Positions 20,879 through 33,680 of a stretch of DNA of 64,000 nucleotides are shown here, one piece after another (position 1 is the first letter of the stretch; each line of letters starts with the position of its first letter). The notes below the pieces were generated by a model. That model did no database searches. It was not told the origin of the DNA and saw only the letters and a list, made by a program, of their open reading frames with translations. Source of the stretch: Unio delphinus (lineage: Eukaryota > Mollusca > Bivalvia > Unionida > Unionidae); NCBI GenBank assembly GCA_029339505.1, contig JAQISU010000057.1:6903501-6967500 (forward strand). Reading direction: 5' to 3'. The translations under genes and the position numbers were made by a program.

Positions 20879-23153
20879 TGTTAGGAATCGCACCACAATT
20901 AATACTTCCAGTTCAGTACCCAGTCTATTTTTAGAACATTTTTTCCTCTCTCATTTTGGTGGTGATAGAAGAGTTATATTGATCCATATTTGGTAGGGAT
21001 TTAAAGGTAATTGTTTATTCTTGAGAATATGAGGAGAGAGAGTGGTTGTCAGTGTGTAATTTGGCGACAGTGCAAATGGAGTAATAAGGCCTTGGTGATG
21101 ATCCGGAAGTGAAATATGTGTTCTGTTTACATGCTGCTATGTTTACAGTGCTGCAGCTCAAAAAAATGCCGATCAACCCCTGACAAGATTTTCACCGTGA
21201 AGTCATCTTTGGAGGTATTTTGGATTAACATATGATTTGTATTGATTGTCACACTGTGGAAAGGTCAGTACTGAGAAATATATGTAGAGAACATATAGTA
21301 AAATTAATTGTGGTCTATGTCCTGTTAGGAATTGCACCACAATTAATACTTCCAGTTCAGTACCCACGAATGTAGTTCCAGTCTATTTTTAGAACATTTT
21401 TTCCTCGCTCATTTTGGTGGTGATAGAAGAGTTATATTGATCCATATTTGGTAGGGATTTAAAGGTAATTGTTTATTCTTGAGAATATGAGCAGAGAGAG
21501 TGGTTGTCAGTGTGTAATTTGGCGACAGTGCAATGGAGTAATAAGGCCTTGGTGATGATCCGGAAGTGAAATATGTGTTCTGTTTACATGCTGTTATGTT
21601 TACAGTGCTGCAGCTCAAAAAAATGCCGATCAACCCCTGACAAGATTTTCACCGTGAAGTCATCTTTGGAGGTATTTTGGATTAACATATGATTTGTATT
21701 GATTGTCACACTGTGGAAAGGTCAGTACTGAGAAATATATGTAGAGAACATATAGTAAAATTAATTGTGGTCTATGTCCTGTTAGGAATTGCACCACAAT
21801 TAATACTTCCAGTTCAGTACCCACGAATGTAGTTCCAGTCTATTTTTAGAACATTTTTTCCTCTCTCATTTTGGTGGTGATAGAAGAGTTATATTGATCC
21901 ATATTTGGTAGGGATTTAAAGGTAATTGTTTATTCTTGAGAATATGAGGAGAGAGAGTGGTTGTCAGTGTGTAATTTGGCGACAGTGCAAATGGAGTAAT
22001 AAGGCCTTGGTGATGATCCGGAAGTGAAATATGTGTTCTGTTTACATGCTGCTATGTTTACAGTGCTGCAGCTCAAAAAAATGCCGATCAACCCCTGACA
22101 AGATTTTCACCGTGAAGTCATCTTTGGAGGTATTTTGGATTAACATATGATTTGTATTGATTGTCACACTGTGGAAAGGTCAGTACTGAGAAATATATGT
22201 AGAGAACATATAGTAAAATTAATTGTGGTCTATGTCCTGTTAGGAATTGCACCACAATTAATACTTCCAGTTCAGTACCCACGAATGTAGTTCCAGTCTA
22301 TTTTTAGAACATTTTTTCCTCGCTCATTTTGGTGGTGATAGAAGAGTTATATTGATCCATATTTGGTAGGGATTTAAAGGTAATTGTTTATTCTTGAGAA
22401 TATGAGCAGAGAGAGTGGTTGTCAGTGTGTAATTTGGCGACAGTGCAAATGGAGTAATAAGGCCTTGGTGATGATCCGGAAGTGAAATATGTGTTCTGTT
22501 TACATGCTGTTATGTTTACAGTGCTGCAGCTCAAAAAAATGCCGATCAACCCCTGACAAGATTTTCACCGTGAAGTCATCTTTGGAGGTATTTTGGATTA
22601 ACATATGATTTGTATTGATTGTCACACTGTGGAAAGGTCAGTACTGAGAAATATATGTAGAGAACATATAGTAAAATTAATTGTGGTCTATGTCCTGTTA
22701 GGAATTGCACCACAATTAATACTTCCAGTTCAGTACCCACGAATGTAGTTCCAGTCTATTTTTAGAACATTTTTTCCTCTCTCATTTTGGTGGTGATAGA
22801 AGAGTTATATTGATCCATATTTGGTAGGGATTTAAAGGTAATTGTTTATTCTTGAGAATATGAGCAGAGAGAGTGGTTGTCAGTGTGTAATTTGGCGACA
22901 GTGCAAATGGAGTAATAAGGCCTTGGTGATGATCCGGAAGTGAAATATGTGTTCTGTTTACATGCTGCTATGTTTACAGTGCTGCAGCTCAAAAAAATGC
23001 CGATCAACCCCTGACAAGATTTTCACCGTGAAGTCATCTTTGGAGGTATTTTGGATTAACATATGATTTGTATTGATTGTCACACTGTGGAAAGGTCAGT
23101 ACTGAGAAATATATGTAGAGAACATATAGTAAAATTAATTGTGGTCTATGTCC
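20879..23153. repeat. Expanded block of five 458-bp subrepeats, unit 5
   Basis: The copies are 20879-21322 (444 bp, lacking 14 bp just after cagtaccca), 21323-21779 (457 bp), 21780-22237, 22238-22695 and 22696-23153. Copies 1 and 3 share gagaatatgaggaga. Copies 2 and 4 share cctcgctc and ctgttatg. The fifth is the ordinary second type. The pattern A-B-A-B-C shows amplification as dimers of about 915 bp, probably by unequal exchange within the block. A 74-aa frame at 21409-21633 (minus) is created only by the 1-bp deletion in copy 2 and is not a gene. Confidence 0.93.
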
Positions 23154-23429
23154 TGTACAGGCAGTATTGATGAAACTTTAATTTGCTATACAATTTTTAT
23201 TATTAATGATAGACAGCTGAAATTTTGACACCTGGTGTATATTCACTGTAGAAATTGGAAATTAAAAAAAAATTAAAAAAATTAAATTTATTTTTTTTAA
23301 AATTAATTTTTAAAATTTTTTTTAAAAAAAAGTAATTTTTACCCTATAAATGTACAGAAATGGCATCTGACGGAGAGATAACTCATTAGTATTAGCAGCA
23401 ATGTATTCCTACACCAAATTAAAGTTGCA

Positions 23430-23807
23430 ATGGAGGCTTTTTTTCAAAACTTGTCAGCCAAAATTTCTTTAAATTCTGTCCTAGCACATAATAGTGATTG
23501 TCGAATATGGACTGGAAATGTAACTTCCAATGGATTATATGGCCTATTATCATATAGGGACCCTGAGACAAACACATGGAAGAAAAAGCATGTCCACAGA
23601 CTGGCATTAATGGTCAAGTTAAGAAGTCTGACTATTCCAAAGGAGCTTGATGCATCCCATTTATGCCATAATAGTTTGTGTGTGAATACGGATCATCTAA
23701 ATCTAGAACCGCATTCCATCAATAATAATAGGCAGTGCTGCAAAGGTTATGGGCATTGCATTGGCCATGGTGACTTTCCAGACTGCATGATGAAGTTGAA
23801 ATTATAA
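23430..23807 (+). CDS. His-Cys box endonuclease-type protein, copy 5
   Basis: Its protein is identical to the other copies, although its upstream A/T tract differs by a few bases (one fewer A and one changed base near 23270-23300). Confidence 0.88.
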   Translation: MEAFFQNLSAKISLNSVLAHNSDCRIWTGNVTSNGLYGLLSYRDPETNTWKKKHVHRLALMVKLRSLTIPKELDASHLCHNSLCVNTDHLNLEPHSINNNRQCCKGYGHCIGHGDFPDCMMKLKL

Positions 23808-24041
23808 CAATGAATAATACAGGTATCATGATATATCCTGTACACCCACCCACATCCATGTTGAATTATGCCTGGCATTGATGGATGGATGGATGGATGG
23901 ATGTAGTGAGTAAGGAGGAGAAAAGAGAGTGTAGTCTTTATTTTAGTATGTCATTCATACTGGTATAAAACTGCTCTTTTAGATTCATTCATTCCTTATT
24001 TATTTTGCTTTTTAATTTCTTTATTTGTGTCTTCATAGTCA

Positions 24042-24148
24042 GAAAAACTGTTTCGACCCCTCCATGGGTCTCATCAGGTGGTAGTAAGTAACACAACTGC
24101 ACATAACATGCGTTGTGTTACATACGGATTTCCCCACTACAGTTTTCC
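24042..24148 (-). ncRNA. Type III hammerhead ribozyme, unit 5
   Basis: The core and stems are preserved. The predicted cut lies between 24138 and 24137. Confidence 0.85.
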
Positions 24149-24232
24149 CATGTGTTCTTTTTTGTTTCTTTTAACAACATTCATGTTGCACATGGAATTA
24201 AATCAATCTTTTCTCTCTGCAGTGTCCCTTGG

Positions 24233-26227
24233 CTAAACCTGTGCATAGGAGTGATCATCCTTTTTGTCCAGAAGTCCTTTGCAGTAGTCAGACTTTCTAC
24301 TGCCTTGCTGAGTCCTGTACCTCAGATGAGCCTGGATCATTTTTCCTCGTCTTGATAGGAGACGTCGCCTAGTTTGTGGACTCTTTTGATACAACTGATG
24401 GTAAGTGCATCGTTTATCCATTGTATCCAGTGATCGCAAAGTCCTTGATGACAGTTGACCTTTCAAGTGTGTCACCTTGGCTTTCAGTGATGATCCCAAG
24501 CTATTATTGAGTCTGTGTATTGTTGAATGCACTCTTGCCTCAAAGTTTCTGGAATAGTTCACATTTTTGGGTAAGGAAACACTGATTGATCTGTTCATAG
24601 CCTCACATTTCTGTGTGTTTGTATTCAGTCGCAGTCTTTGTACAGCATCACAGGAGAGTTTCATTTTGAGAACTTCTAACAGGATTGTCTTATCATTTTC
24701 TGTCATGTTAAGATGAGTCACTTTATGAGGGCCTAGGTATGCTGATCGCATCCACCAGTTGTTAGTACTTCCTCCCCCACAAACCTTGGAATAACGCCGG
24801 CATTTTGAGCAGTCCCCTGAATAACAGCGCAGAGTGGCATCCAGTACTTGTGGAAGTTGACCTTTAATTTTTATAACATCACCTCTGTTATCCTCCATCA
24901 GTTGTTTGAAGATCAAACTGCACCGAGCTTTGATGTCTTGACTGATAATTTTCTGTTTGAGCCTTTTTCCTTCTCTTGTTGTTATTCCTGGAAACATTTC
25001 GGCACTAAATACTGCAGAGTTGCACCGTTTGAACTGTGAACGACCCAGATGGATGGGGTCTGACAGTCTTTCTACTTTCCACATTGGATGCAGAATGTTG
25101 TCAGCAGCTTGGAAGCCAGCAGCACCCTGTGCATCTCCATCTGTAGTTACATGTTTAATGAGAATCTCTTGCAGCACAAATTTGTTTCCAATTTCTTTTG
25201 CCATCTCATACTCAGAATGTGGTGCAACTGGTGACAGATTTGATGTGCAGTCAACATGGCCTCCTGGACATTTCACATCAAAACCTTTCCCCTTCAGCCA
25301 TGCTCCAGTCCAGCAGAGCTTGTTTTCTACTGTACAACCCACAATGTACTGCTTCTCTGTTACAGTTTCACAGGCAATTCCAACAGCTTGTGATGAACTT
25401 TGGCCAGGTTTCTTTTCATGTCCAAAGCTAAAGGCATTATATCTGGCATCAAAAGCAACATTTATTTGTTCAGGATGCTGAACTCCACGCATGACATTAA
25501 CCTGTCGGACTAGTTTAAGTTTGTTTGTCATATCAATTTCATTGAGCTCAACGGTTGCTTTGCCTACAATGTTGGATGCTCTTTGCATAGATGATCTGCT
25601 AGGTGGTGGAATGTCAGTGGCTGCAAGCAAGTATCTAGCTCTGGTGTTGCCCATAGGGGTATCTTGTAGTCCAGCTTGAAACATCAGATTAACAGCAGCA
25701 GGATTTGGCCCAGGTTTATCTGTTTTTATCTCCTCATATAACTTGTACTCTGGTGACTTAAAACTGCAGTTTTTGCACATCATAGTCTGCTTCCAAGCAA
25801 GTCCCCATTTTCTTTCATCAGCAATTTGGAACTCTGGCCTGTCACACATGTCGAATTGATGACCATGGCGATGAATGATATCATTCCACATTTCAACATT
25901 TTTTTTCATGCATATGATTCGTGTTCCATCTTGCTCATTTAATTCTATCTTTTTCAGGTCCAGTTTTGATTTGGATAATGGTTGTAGAGTTTTTGCAGAC
26001 CCTGGTTTGGCATTAGAGTCTGGAACCTGAGCAGATGAAAGAGACCCATTTGTCGGCTTTGTCACTGCTATCAGTGAGAACTTGTCTGCTTCCATTCTTC
26101 TGGTCACTGGGACTGATGCAGCACTGGAAATTGGTAGAGTATCATCCGTCAGATATCTGACTCCTTTGTTATGTGGAATATTTCCAGGTTTAAAATAAAT
26201 TTTCTGCCTCTTCTTGTACCCCTTCAT
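24233..26227 (-). CDS. DDE transposase, copy 6, intact
   Basis: A 664-aa consensus protein identical to copies 2, 5 and 7. Confidence 0.88.
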   Translation of the reverse strand: MKGYKKRQKIYFKPGNIPHNKGVRYLTDDTLPISSAASVPVTRRMEADKFSLIAVTKPTNGSLSSAQVPDSNAKPGSAKTLQPLSKSKLDLKKIELNEQDGTRIICMKKNVEMWNDIIHRHGHQFDMCDRPEFQIADERKWGLAWKQTMMCKNCSFKSPEYKLYEEIKTDKPGPNPAAVNLMFQAGLQDTPMGNTRARYLLAATDIPPPSRSSMQRASNIVGKATVELNEIDMTNKLKLVRQVNVMRGVQHPEQINVAFDARYNAFSFGHEKKPGQSSSQAVGIACETVTEKQYIVGCTVENKLCWTGAWLKGKGFDVKCPGGHVDCTSNLSPVAPHSEYEMAKEIGNKFVLQEILIKHVTTDGDAQGAAGFQAADNILHPMWKVERLSDPIHLGRSQFKRCNSAVFSAEMFPGITTREGKRLKQKIISQDIKARCSLIFKQLMEDNRGDVIKIKGQLPQVLDATLRCYSGDCSKCRRYSKVCGGGSTNNWWMRSAYLGPHKVTHLNMTENDKTILLEVLKMKLSCDAVQRLRLNTNTQKCEAMNRSISVSLPKNVNYSRNFEARVHSTIHRLNNSLGSSLKAKVTHLKGQLSSRTLRSLDTMDKRCTYHQLYQKSPQTRRRLLSRRGKMIQAHLRYRTQQGSRKSDYCKGLLDKKDDHSYAQV

Positions 26228-26960
26228 GGTTTCCGTTACAATAACTGCATGTAAATGACAAGAATTATCCTCTTTCCATCAGTTTTATAACTAGGAAAAG
26301 GCCAGTTTGCTAGGTTTTAGATTCCTGCACCAACTCTTCAATCTGATTGGAAGCCTACCATAAGGGTTCCTCCCCTTCATGACTGTATATATTGTCATAT
26401 AGGTGTTAAGTACCCCTAGCTACCTTTGTTTTGATGATTTCAGATTTCAGGGTGTTACATTTGATTGACAGACCCTGGTTTTATTGCATCACAACTGATA
26501 AGGAAAACCCTTGATGTTTATAATTAAGGAATGGAGAGACTTTGACATAGAACAAACTTTGTCAACTTTTGGCTTCAAATTTTTATTAAAATTTAAATTA
26601 AATTTAAATTTTCTTATAAAAATATGTATCATTTTTTAAAATTACATTTTCTAAGAAAGTTTCACAGTGAAGCTTAATTTCTAGTAATTTCCAGATTGTT
26701 GCTAGAACTAAAAACTAATTACAGTTTATTTGAAGTGATTATCTTGATTAATAAACTCACAATTAAACTTTAAGTTTTGAGCATTTTTGCCATGCGGCCA
26801 TTTGGAATGGGCTGGTTTTTGTGTTACAGTGGTGTCAGCTAAAAGCCTGTAACTATTCTATTCATTGATGAAATTCCTTCAAACTTTGCAGAAGTATTTC
26901 AGACATATTGATTTGATCATGGATGGAAGTTTGGTCCCTTGAGGTGAAATTGTCTAACCC

Positions 26961-27876
26961 TGTTAGGAATCGCACCACAATTAATACTTCCAGTTCAGTA
27001 CCCACGAATGTAGTTCCAGTCTATTTTTAGAACATTTTTTCCTCTCTCATTTTGGTGGTGATAGAAGAGTTATATTGATCCATATTTGGTAGGGATTTAA
27101 AGGTAATTGTTTATTCTTAAGAATATGAGCAGAGAGATTGGTTGTCAGTGTGTAATTTGGCGACAGTGCAAATGGAGTAATAAGGCCTTGGTGATGATCC
27201 GGAAGTGAAATATGTGTTCTGTTTACATGCTGCTATGTTTACAGTGCTGCAGCTCAAAAAAATGCCGATCAACCCCTGACAAGATTTTCACCGTGAAGTC
27301 ATCTTTGGAGGTATTTTGGATTAACATATGATTTGTATTGATTGTCACACTGTGGAAAGGTCAGTACTGAGAAATATATGTAGAGAACATATAGTAAAAT
27401 TAATTGTGGTCTATGTCCTGTTAGGAATTGCACCACAATTAATACTTCCAGTTCAGTACCCACGAATGTAGTTCCAGTCTATTTTTAGAACATTTTTTCC
27501 TCTCTCATTTTGGTGGTGATAGAAGAGTTATATTGATCCATATTTGGTAGGGATTTAAAGGTAATTGTTTATTCTTGAGAATATGAGCAGAGAGAGTGGT
27601 TGTCAGTGTGTAATTTGGCGACAGTGCAAATGGAGTAATAAGGCCTTGGTGATGATCCGGAAGTGAAATATGTGTTCTGTTTACATGCTGCTATGTTTAC
27701 AGTGCTGCAGCTCAAAAAAATGCCGATCAACCCCTGACAAGATTTTCACCGTGAAGTCATCTTTGGAGGTATTTTGGATTAACATATGATTTGTATTGAT
27801 TGTCACACTGTGGAAAGGTCAGTACTGAGAAATATATGTAGAGAACATATAGTAAAATTAATTGTGGTCTATGTCC
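26961..27876. repeat. 458-bp subrepeat pair, unit 6
   Basis: Copies 26961-27418 and 27419-27876. The number is back to two, directly after the five-copy unit. Confidence 0.92.
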
Positions 27877-28153
27877 TGTACAGGCAGTATTGATGAAACT
27901 TTAATTTGCTATACAATTTTTATTATTAATGATAGACAGCTGAAATTTTGACACCTGGTGTATATTCACTGTAGAAATTGGAAATTAAAAAAAAAATTAA
28001 AAAAATTTAATTTATTTTTTTTTAAATTAATTTTTAAAATTTTTTTTAAAAAAAAGTAATTTTTACCCTATAAATGTACAGAAATGGCATCTGACGGAGA
28101 GATAACTCATTAGTATTAGCAGCAATGTATTCCTACACCAAATTAAAGTTGCA

Positions 28154-28531
28154 ATGGAGGCTTTTTTTCAAAACTTGTCAGCCAAAATTTCTTTAAATTC
28201 TGTCCTAGCACATAATAGTGATTGTCGAATATGGACTGGAAATGTAACTTCCAATGGATTATATGGCCTATTATCATATAGGGACCCTGAGACAAACACA
28301 TGGAAGAAAAAGCATGTCCACAGACTGGCATTAATGGTCAAGTTAAGAAGTCTGACTATTCCAAAGGAGCTTGATGCATCCCATTTATGCCATAATAGTT
28401 TGTGTGTGAATACGGATCATCTAAATCTAGAACCGCATTCCATCAATAATAATAGGCAGTGCTGCAAAGGTTATGGGCATTGCATTGGCCATGGTGACTT
28501 TCCAGACTGCATGATGAAGTTGAAATTATAA
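28154..28531 (+). CDS. His-Cys box endonuclease-type protein, copy 6
   Basis: Its protein is identical to the other copies. It converges on transposase copy 7. Confidence 0.88.
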   Translation: MEAFFQNLSAKISLNSVLAHNSDCRIWTGNVTSNGLYGLLSYRDPETNTWKKKHVHRLALMVKLRSLTIPKELDASHLCHNSLCVNTDHLNLEPHSINNNRQCCKGYGHCIGHGDFPDCMMKLKL

Positions 28532-28765
28532 CAATGAATAATACAGGTATCATGATATATCCTGTACACCCACCCACATCCATGTTGAATTATGCCTGGC
28601 ATTGATGGATGGATGGATGGATGGATGTAGTGAGTAAGGAGGAGAAAAGAGAGTGTAGTCTTTATTTTAGTATGTCATTCATACTGGTATAAAACTGCTC
28701 TTTTAGATTCATTCATTCCTTATTTATTTTGCTTTTTAATTTCTTTATTTGTGTCTTCATAGTCA

Positions 28766-28872
28766 GAAAAACTGTTTCGACCCCTCCATGGGTCTCATCA
28801 GGTGGTAGTAAGTAACACAACTGCACATAACATGCGTTGTGTTACATACGGATTTCCCCACTACAGTTTTCC
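28766..28872 (-). ncRNA. Type III hammerhead ribozyme, unit 6
   Basis: The core and stems are preserved. The predicted cut lies between 28862 and 28861. Confidence 0.85.
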
Positions 28873-28956
28873 CATGTGTTCTTTTTTGTTTCTTTTAACA
28901 ACATTCATGTTGCACATGGAATTAAATCAATCTTTTCTCTCTGCAGTGTCCCTTGG

Positions 28957-30951
28957 CTAAACCTGTGCATAGGAGTGATCATCCTTTTTGTCCAGAAGTC
29001 CTTTGCAGTAGTCAGACTTTCTACTGCCTTGCTGAGTCCTGTACCTCAGATGAGCCTGGATCATTTTTCCTCGTCTTGATAGGAGACGTCGCCTAGTTTG
29101 TGGACTCTTTTGATACAACTGATGGTAAGTGCATCGTTTATCCATTGTATCCAGTGATCGCAAAGTCCTTGATGACAGTTGACCTTTCAAGTGTGTCACC
29201 TTGGCTTTCAGTGATGATCCCAAGCTATTATTGAGTCTGTGTATTGTTGAATGCACTCTTGCCTCAAAGTTTCTGGAATAGTTCACATTTTTGGGTAAGG
29301 AAACACTGATTGATCTGTTCATAGCCTCACATTTCTGTGTGTTTGTATTCAGTCGCAGTCTTTGTACAGCATCACAGGAGAGTTTCATTTTGAGAACTTC
29401 TAACAGGATTGTCTTATCATTTTCTGTCATGTTAAGATGAGTCACTTTATGAGGGCCTAGGTATGCTGATCGCATCCACCAGTTGTTAGTACTTCCTCCC
29501 CCACAAACCTTGGAATAACGCCGGCATTTTGAGCAGTCCCCTGAATAACAGCGCAGAGTGGCATCCAGTACTTGTGGAAGTTGACCTTTAATTTTTATAA
29601 CATCACCTCTGTTATCCTCCATCAGTTGTTTGAAGATCAAACTGCACCGAGCTTTGATGTCTTGACTGATAATTTTCTGTTTGAGCCTTTTTCCTTCTCT
29701 TGTTGTTATTCCTGGAAACATTTCGGCACTAAATACTGCAGAGTTGCACCGTTTGAACTGTGAACGACCCAGATGGATGGGGTCTGACAGTCTTTCTACT
29801 TTCCACATTGGATGCAGAATGTTGTCAGCAGCTTGGAAGCCAGCAGCACCCTGTGCATCTCCATCTGTAGTTACATGTTTAATGAGAATCTCTTGCAGCA
29901 CAAATTTGTTTCCAATTTCTTTTGCCATCTCATACTCAGAATGTGGTGCAACTGGTGACAGATTTGATGTGCAGTCAACATGGCCTCCTGGACATTTCAC
30001 ATCAAAACCTTTCCCCTTCAGCCATGCTCCAGTCCAGCAGAGCTTGTTTTCTACTGTACAACCCACAATGTACTGCTTCTCTGTTACAGTTTCACAGGCA
30101 ATTCCAACAGCTTGTGATGAACTTTGGCCAGGTTTCTTTTCATGTCCAAAGCTAAAGGCATTATATCTGGCATCAAAAGCAACATTTATTTGTTCAGGAT
30201 GCTGAACTCCACGCATGACATTAACCTGTCGGACTAGTTTAAGTTTGTTTGTCATATCAATTTCATTGAGCTCAACGGTTGCTTTGCCTACAATGTTGGA
30301 TGCTCTTTGCATAGATGATCTGCTAGGTGGTGGAATGTCAGTGGCTGCAAGCAAGTATCTAGCTCTGGTGTTGCCCATAGGGGTATCTTGTAGTCCAGCT
30401 TGAAACATCAGATTAACAGCAGCAGGATTTGGCCCAGGTTTATCTGTTTTTATCTCCTCATATAACTTGTACTCTGGTGACTTAAAACTGCAGTTTTTGC
30501 ACATCATAGTCTGCTTCCAAGCAAGTCCCCATTTTCTTTCATCAGCAATTTGGAACTCTGGCCTGTCACACATGTCGAATTGATGACCATGGCGATGAAT
30601 GATATCATTCCACATTTCAACATTTTTTTTCATGCATATGATTCGTGTTCCATCTTGCTCATTTAATTCTATCTTTTTCAGGTCCAGTTTTGATTTGGAT
30701 AATGGTTGTAGAGTTTTTGCAGACCCTGGTTTGGCATTAGAGTCTGGAACCTGAGCAGATGAAAGAGACCCATTTGTCGGCTTTGTCACTGCTATCAGTG
30801 AGAACTTGTCTGCTTCCATTCTTCTGGTCACTGGGACTGATGCAGCACTGGAAATTGGTAGAGTATCATCCGTCAGATATCTGACTCCTTTGTTATGTGG
30901 AATATTTCCAGGTTTAAAATAAATTTTCTGCCTCTTCTTGTACCCCTTCAT
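28957..30951 (-). CDS. DDE transposase, copy 7, intact
   Basis: A 664-aa consensus protein with Arg24 and Thr190. Confidence 0.88.
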   Translation of the reverse strand: MKGYKKRQKIYFKPGNIPHNKGVRYLTDDTLPISSAASVPVTRRMEADKFSLIAVTKPTNGSLSSAQVPDSNAKPGSAKTLQPLSKSKLDLKKIELNEQDGTRIICMKKNVEMWNDIIHRHGHQFDMCDRPEFQIADERKWGLAWKQTMMCKNCSFKSPEYKLYEEIKTDKPGPNPAAVNLMFQAGLQDTPMGNTRARYLLAATDIPPPSRSSMQRASNIVGKATVELNEIDMTNKLKLVRQVNVMRGVQHPEQINVAFDARYNAFSFGHEKKPGQSSSQAVGIACETVTEKQYIVGCTVENKLCWTGAWLKGKGFDVKCPGGHVDCTSNLSPVAPHSEYEMAKEIGNKFVLQEILIKHVTTDGDAQGAAGFQAADNILHPMWKVERLSDPIHLGRSQFKRCNSAVFSAEMFPGITTREGKRLKQKIISQDIKARCSLIFKQLMEDNRGDVIKIKGQLPQVLDATLRCYSGDCSKCRRYSKVCGGGSTNNWWMRSAYLGPHKVTHLNMTENDKTILLEVLKMKLSCDAVQRLRLNTNTQKCEAMNRSISVSLPKNVNYSRNFEARVHSTIHRLNNSLGSSLKAKVTHLKGQLSSRTLRSLDTMDKRCTYHQLYQKSPQTRRRLLSRRGKMIQAHLRYRTQQGSRKSDYCKGLLDKKDDHSYAQV

Positions 30952-31684
30952 GGTTTCCGTTACAATAACTGCATGTAAATGACAAGAATTATCCTCTTTC
31001 CATCAGTTTTATAACTAGGAAAAGGCCAGTTTGCTAGGTTTTAGATTCCTGCACCAACTCTTCAATCTGATTGGAAGCCTACCATAAGGGTTCCTCCCCT
31101 TCATGACTGTATATATTGTCATATAGGTGTTAAGTACCCCTAGCTACCTTTGTTTTGATGATTTCAGATTTCAGGGTGTTACATTTGATTGACAGACCCT
31201 GGTTTTATTGCATCACAACTGATAAGGAAAACCCTTGATGTTTATAATTAAGGAATGGAGAGACTTTGACATAGAACAAACTTTGTCAACTTTTGGCTTC
31301 AAATTTTTATTAAAATTTAAATTAAATTTAAATTTTCTTATAAAAATATGTATCATTTTTTAAAATTACATTTTCTAAGAAAGTTTCACAGTGAAGCTTA
31401 ATTTCTAGTAATTTCCAGATTGTTGCTAGAACTAAAAACTAATTACAGTTTATTTGAAGTGATTATCTTGATTAATAAACTCACAATTAAACTTTAAGTT
31501 TTGAGCATTTTTGCCATGCGGCCATTTGGAATGGGCTGGTTTTTGTGTTACAGTGGTGTCAGCTAAAAGCCTGTAACTATTCTATTCATTGATGAAATTC
31601 CTTCAAACTTTGCAGAAGTATTTCAGACATATTGATTTGATCATGGATGGAAGTTTGGTCCCTTGAGGTGAAATTGTCTAACCC

Positions 31685-32600
31685 TGTTAGGAATCGCACC
31701 ACAATTAATACTTCCAGTTCAGTACCCACGAATGTAGTTCCAGTCTATTTTTAGAACATTTTTTCCTCTCTCATTTTGGTGGTGATAGAAGAGTTATATT
31801 GATCCATATTTGGTAGGGATTTAAAGGTAATTGTTTATTCTTAAGAATATGAGCAGAGAGATTGGTTGTCAGTGTGTAATTTGGCGACAGTGCAAATGGA
31901 GTAATAAGGCCTTGGTGATGATCCGGAAGTGAAATATGTGTTCTGTTTACATGCTGCTATGTTTACAGTGCTGCAGCTCAAAAAAATGCCGATCAACCCC
32001 TGACAAGATTTTCACCGTGAAGTCATCTTTGGAGGTATTTTGGATTAACATATGATTTGTATTGATTGTCACACTGTGGAAAGGTCAGTACTGAGAAATA
32101 TATGTAGAGAACATATAGTAAAATTAATTGTGGTCTATGTCCTGTTAGGAATTGCACCACAATTAATACTTCCAGTTCAGTACCCACGAATGTAGTTCCA
32201 GTCTATTTTTAGAACATTTTTTCCTCTCTCATTTTGGTGGTGATAGAAGAGTTATATTGATCCATATTTGGTAGGGATTTAAAGGTAATTGTTTATTCTT
32301 GAGAATATGAGCAGAGAGAGTGGTTGTCAGTGTGTAATTTGGCGACAGTGCAAATGGAGTAATAAGGCCTTGGTGATGATCCGGAAGTGAAATATGTGTT
32401 CTGTTTACATGCTGCTATGTTTACAGTGCTGCAGCTCAAAAAAATGCCGATCAACCCCTGACAAGATTTTCACCGTGAAGTCATCTTTGGAGGTATTTTG
32501 GATTAACATATGATTTGTATTGATTGTCACACTGTGGAAAGGTCAGTACTGAGAAATATATGTAGAGAACATATAGTAAAATTAATTGTGGTCTATGTCC
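31685..32600. repeat. 458-bp subrepeat pair, unit 7
   Basis: Copies 31685-32142 and 32143-32600, of the usual types. Confidence 0.92.
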
Positions 32601-32877
32601 TGTACAGGCAGTATTGATGAAACTTTAATTTGCTATACAATTTTTATTATTAATGATAGACAGCTGAAATTTTGACACCTGGTGTATATTCACTGTAGAA
32701 ATTGGAAATTAAAAAAAAAATTAAAAAAATTTAATTTATTTTTTTTTAAATTAATTTTTAAAATTTTTTTTAAAAAAAAGTAATTTTTACCCTATAAATG
32801 TACAGAAATGGCATCTGACGGAGAGATAACTCATTAGTATTAGCAGCAATGTATTCCTACACCAAATTAAAGTTGCA

Positions 32878-33255
32878 ATGGAGGCTTTTTTTCAAAACTT
32901 GTCAGCCAAAATTTCTTTAAATTCTGTCCTAGCACATAATAGTGATTGTCGAATATGGACTGGAAATGTAACTTCCAATGGATTATATGGCCTATTATCA
33001 TATAGGGACCCTGAGACAAACACATGGAAGAAAAAGCATGTCCACAGACTGGCATTAATGGTCAAGTTAAGAAGTCTGACTATTCCAAAGGAGCTTGATG
33101 CATCCCATTTATGCCATAATAGTTTGTGTGTGAATACGGATCATCTAAATCTAGAACCGCATTCCATCAATAATAATAGGCAGTGCTGCAAAGGTTATGG
33201 GCATTGCATTGGCCATGGTGACTTTCCAGACTGCATGATGAAGTTGAAATTATAA
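32878..33255 (+). CDS. His-Cys box endonuclease-type protein, copy 7
   Basis: Last copy; its protein is identical to the others. There is none after the final transposase, because the array is cut in that unit's subrepeats. Confidence 0.88.
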   Translation: MEAFFQNLSAKISLNSVLAHNSDCRIWTGNVTSNGLYGLLSYRDPETNTWKKKHVHRLALMVKLRSLTIPKELDASHLCHNSLCVNTDHLNLEPHSINNNRQCCKGYGHCIGHGDFPDCMMKLKL

Positions 33256-33489
33256 CAATGAATAATACAGGTATCATGATATATCCTGTACACCCACCCA
33301 CATCCATGTTGAATTATGCCTGGCATTGATGGATGGATGGATGGATGGATGTAGTGAGTAAGGAGGAGAAAAGAGAGTGTAGTCTTTATTTTAGTATGTC
33401 ATTCATACTGGTATAAAACTGCTCTTTTAGATTCATTCATTCCTTATTTATTTTGCTTTTTAATTTCTTTATTTGTGTCTTCATAGTCA

Positions 33490-33596
33490 GAAAAACTGTT
33501 TCGACCCCTCCATGGGTCTCATCAGGTGGTAGTAAGTAACACAACTGCACATAACATGCGTTGTGTTACATACGGATTTCCCCACTACAGTTTTCC
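33490..33596 (-). ncRNA. Type III hammerhead ribozyme, unit 7
   Basis: The core and stems are preserved. The predicted cut lies between 33586 and 33585. Confidence 0.85.
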
Positions 33597-33680
33597 CATG
33601 TGTTCTTTTTTGTTTCTTTTAACAACATTCATGTTGCACATGGAATTAAATCAATCTTTTCTCTCTGCAGTGTCCCTTGG

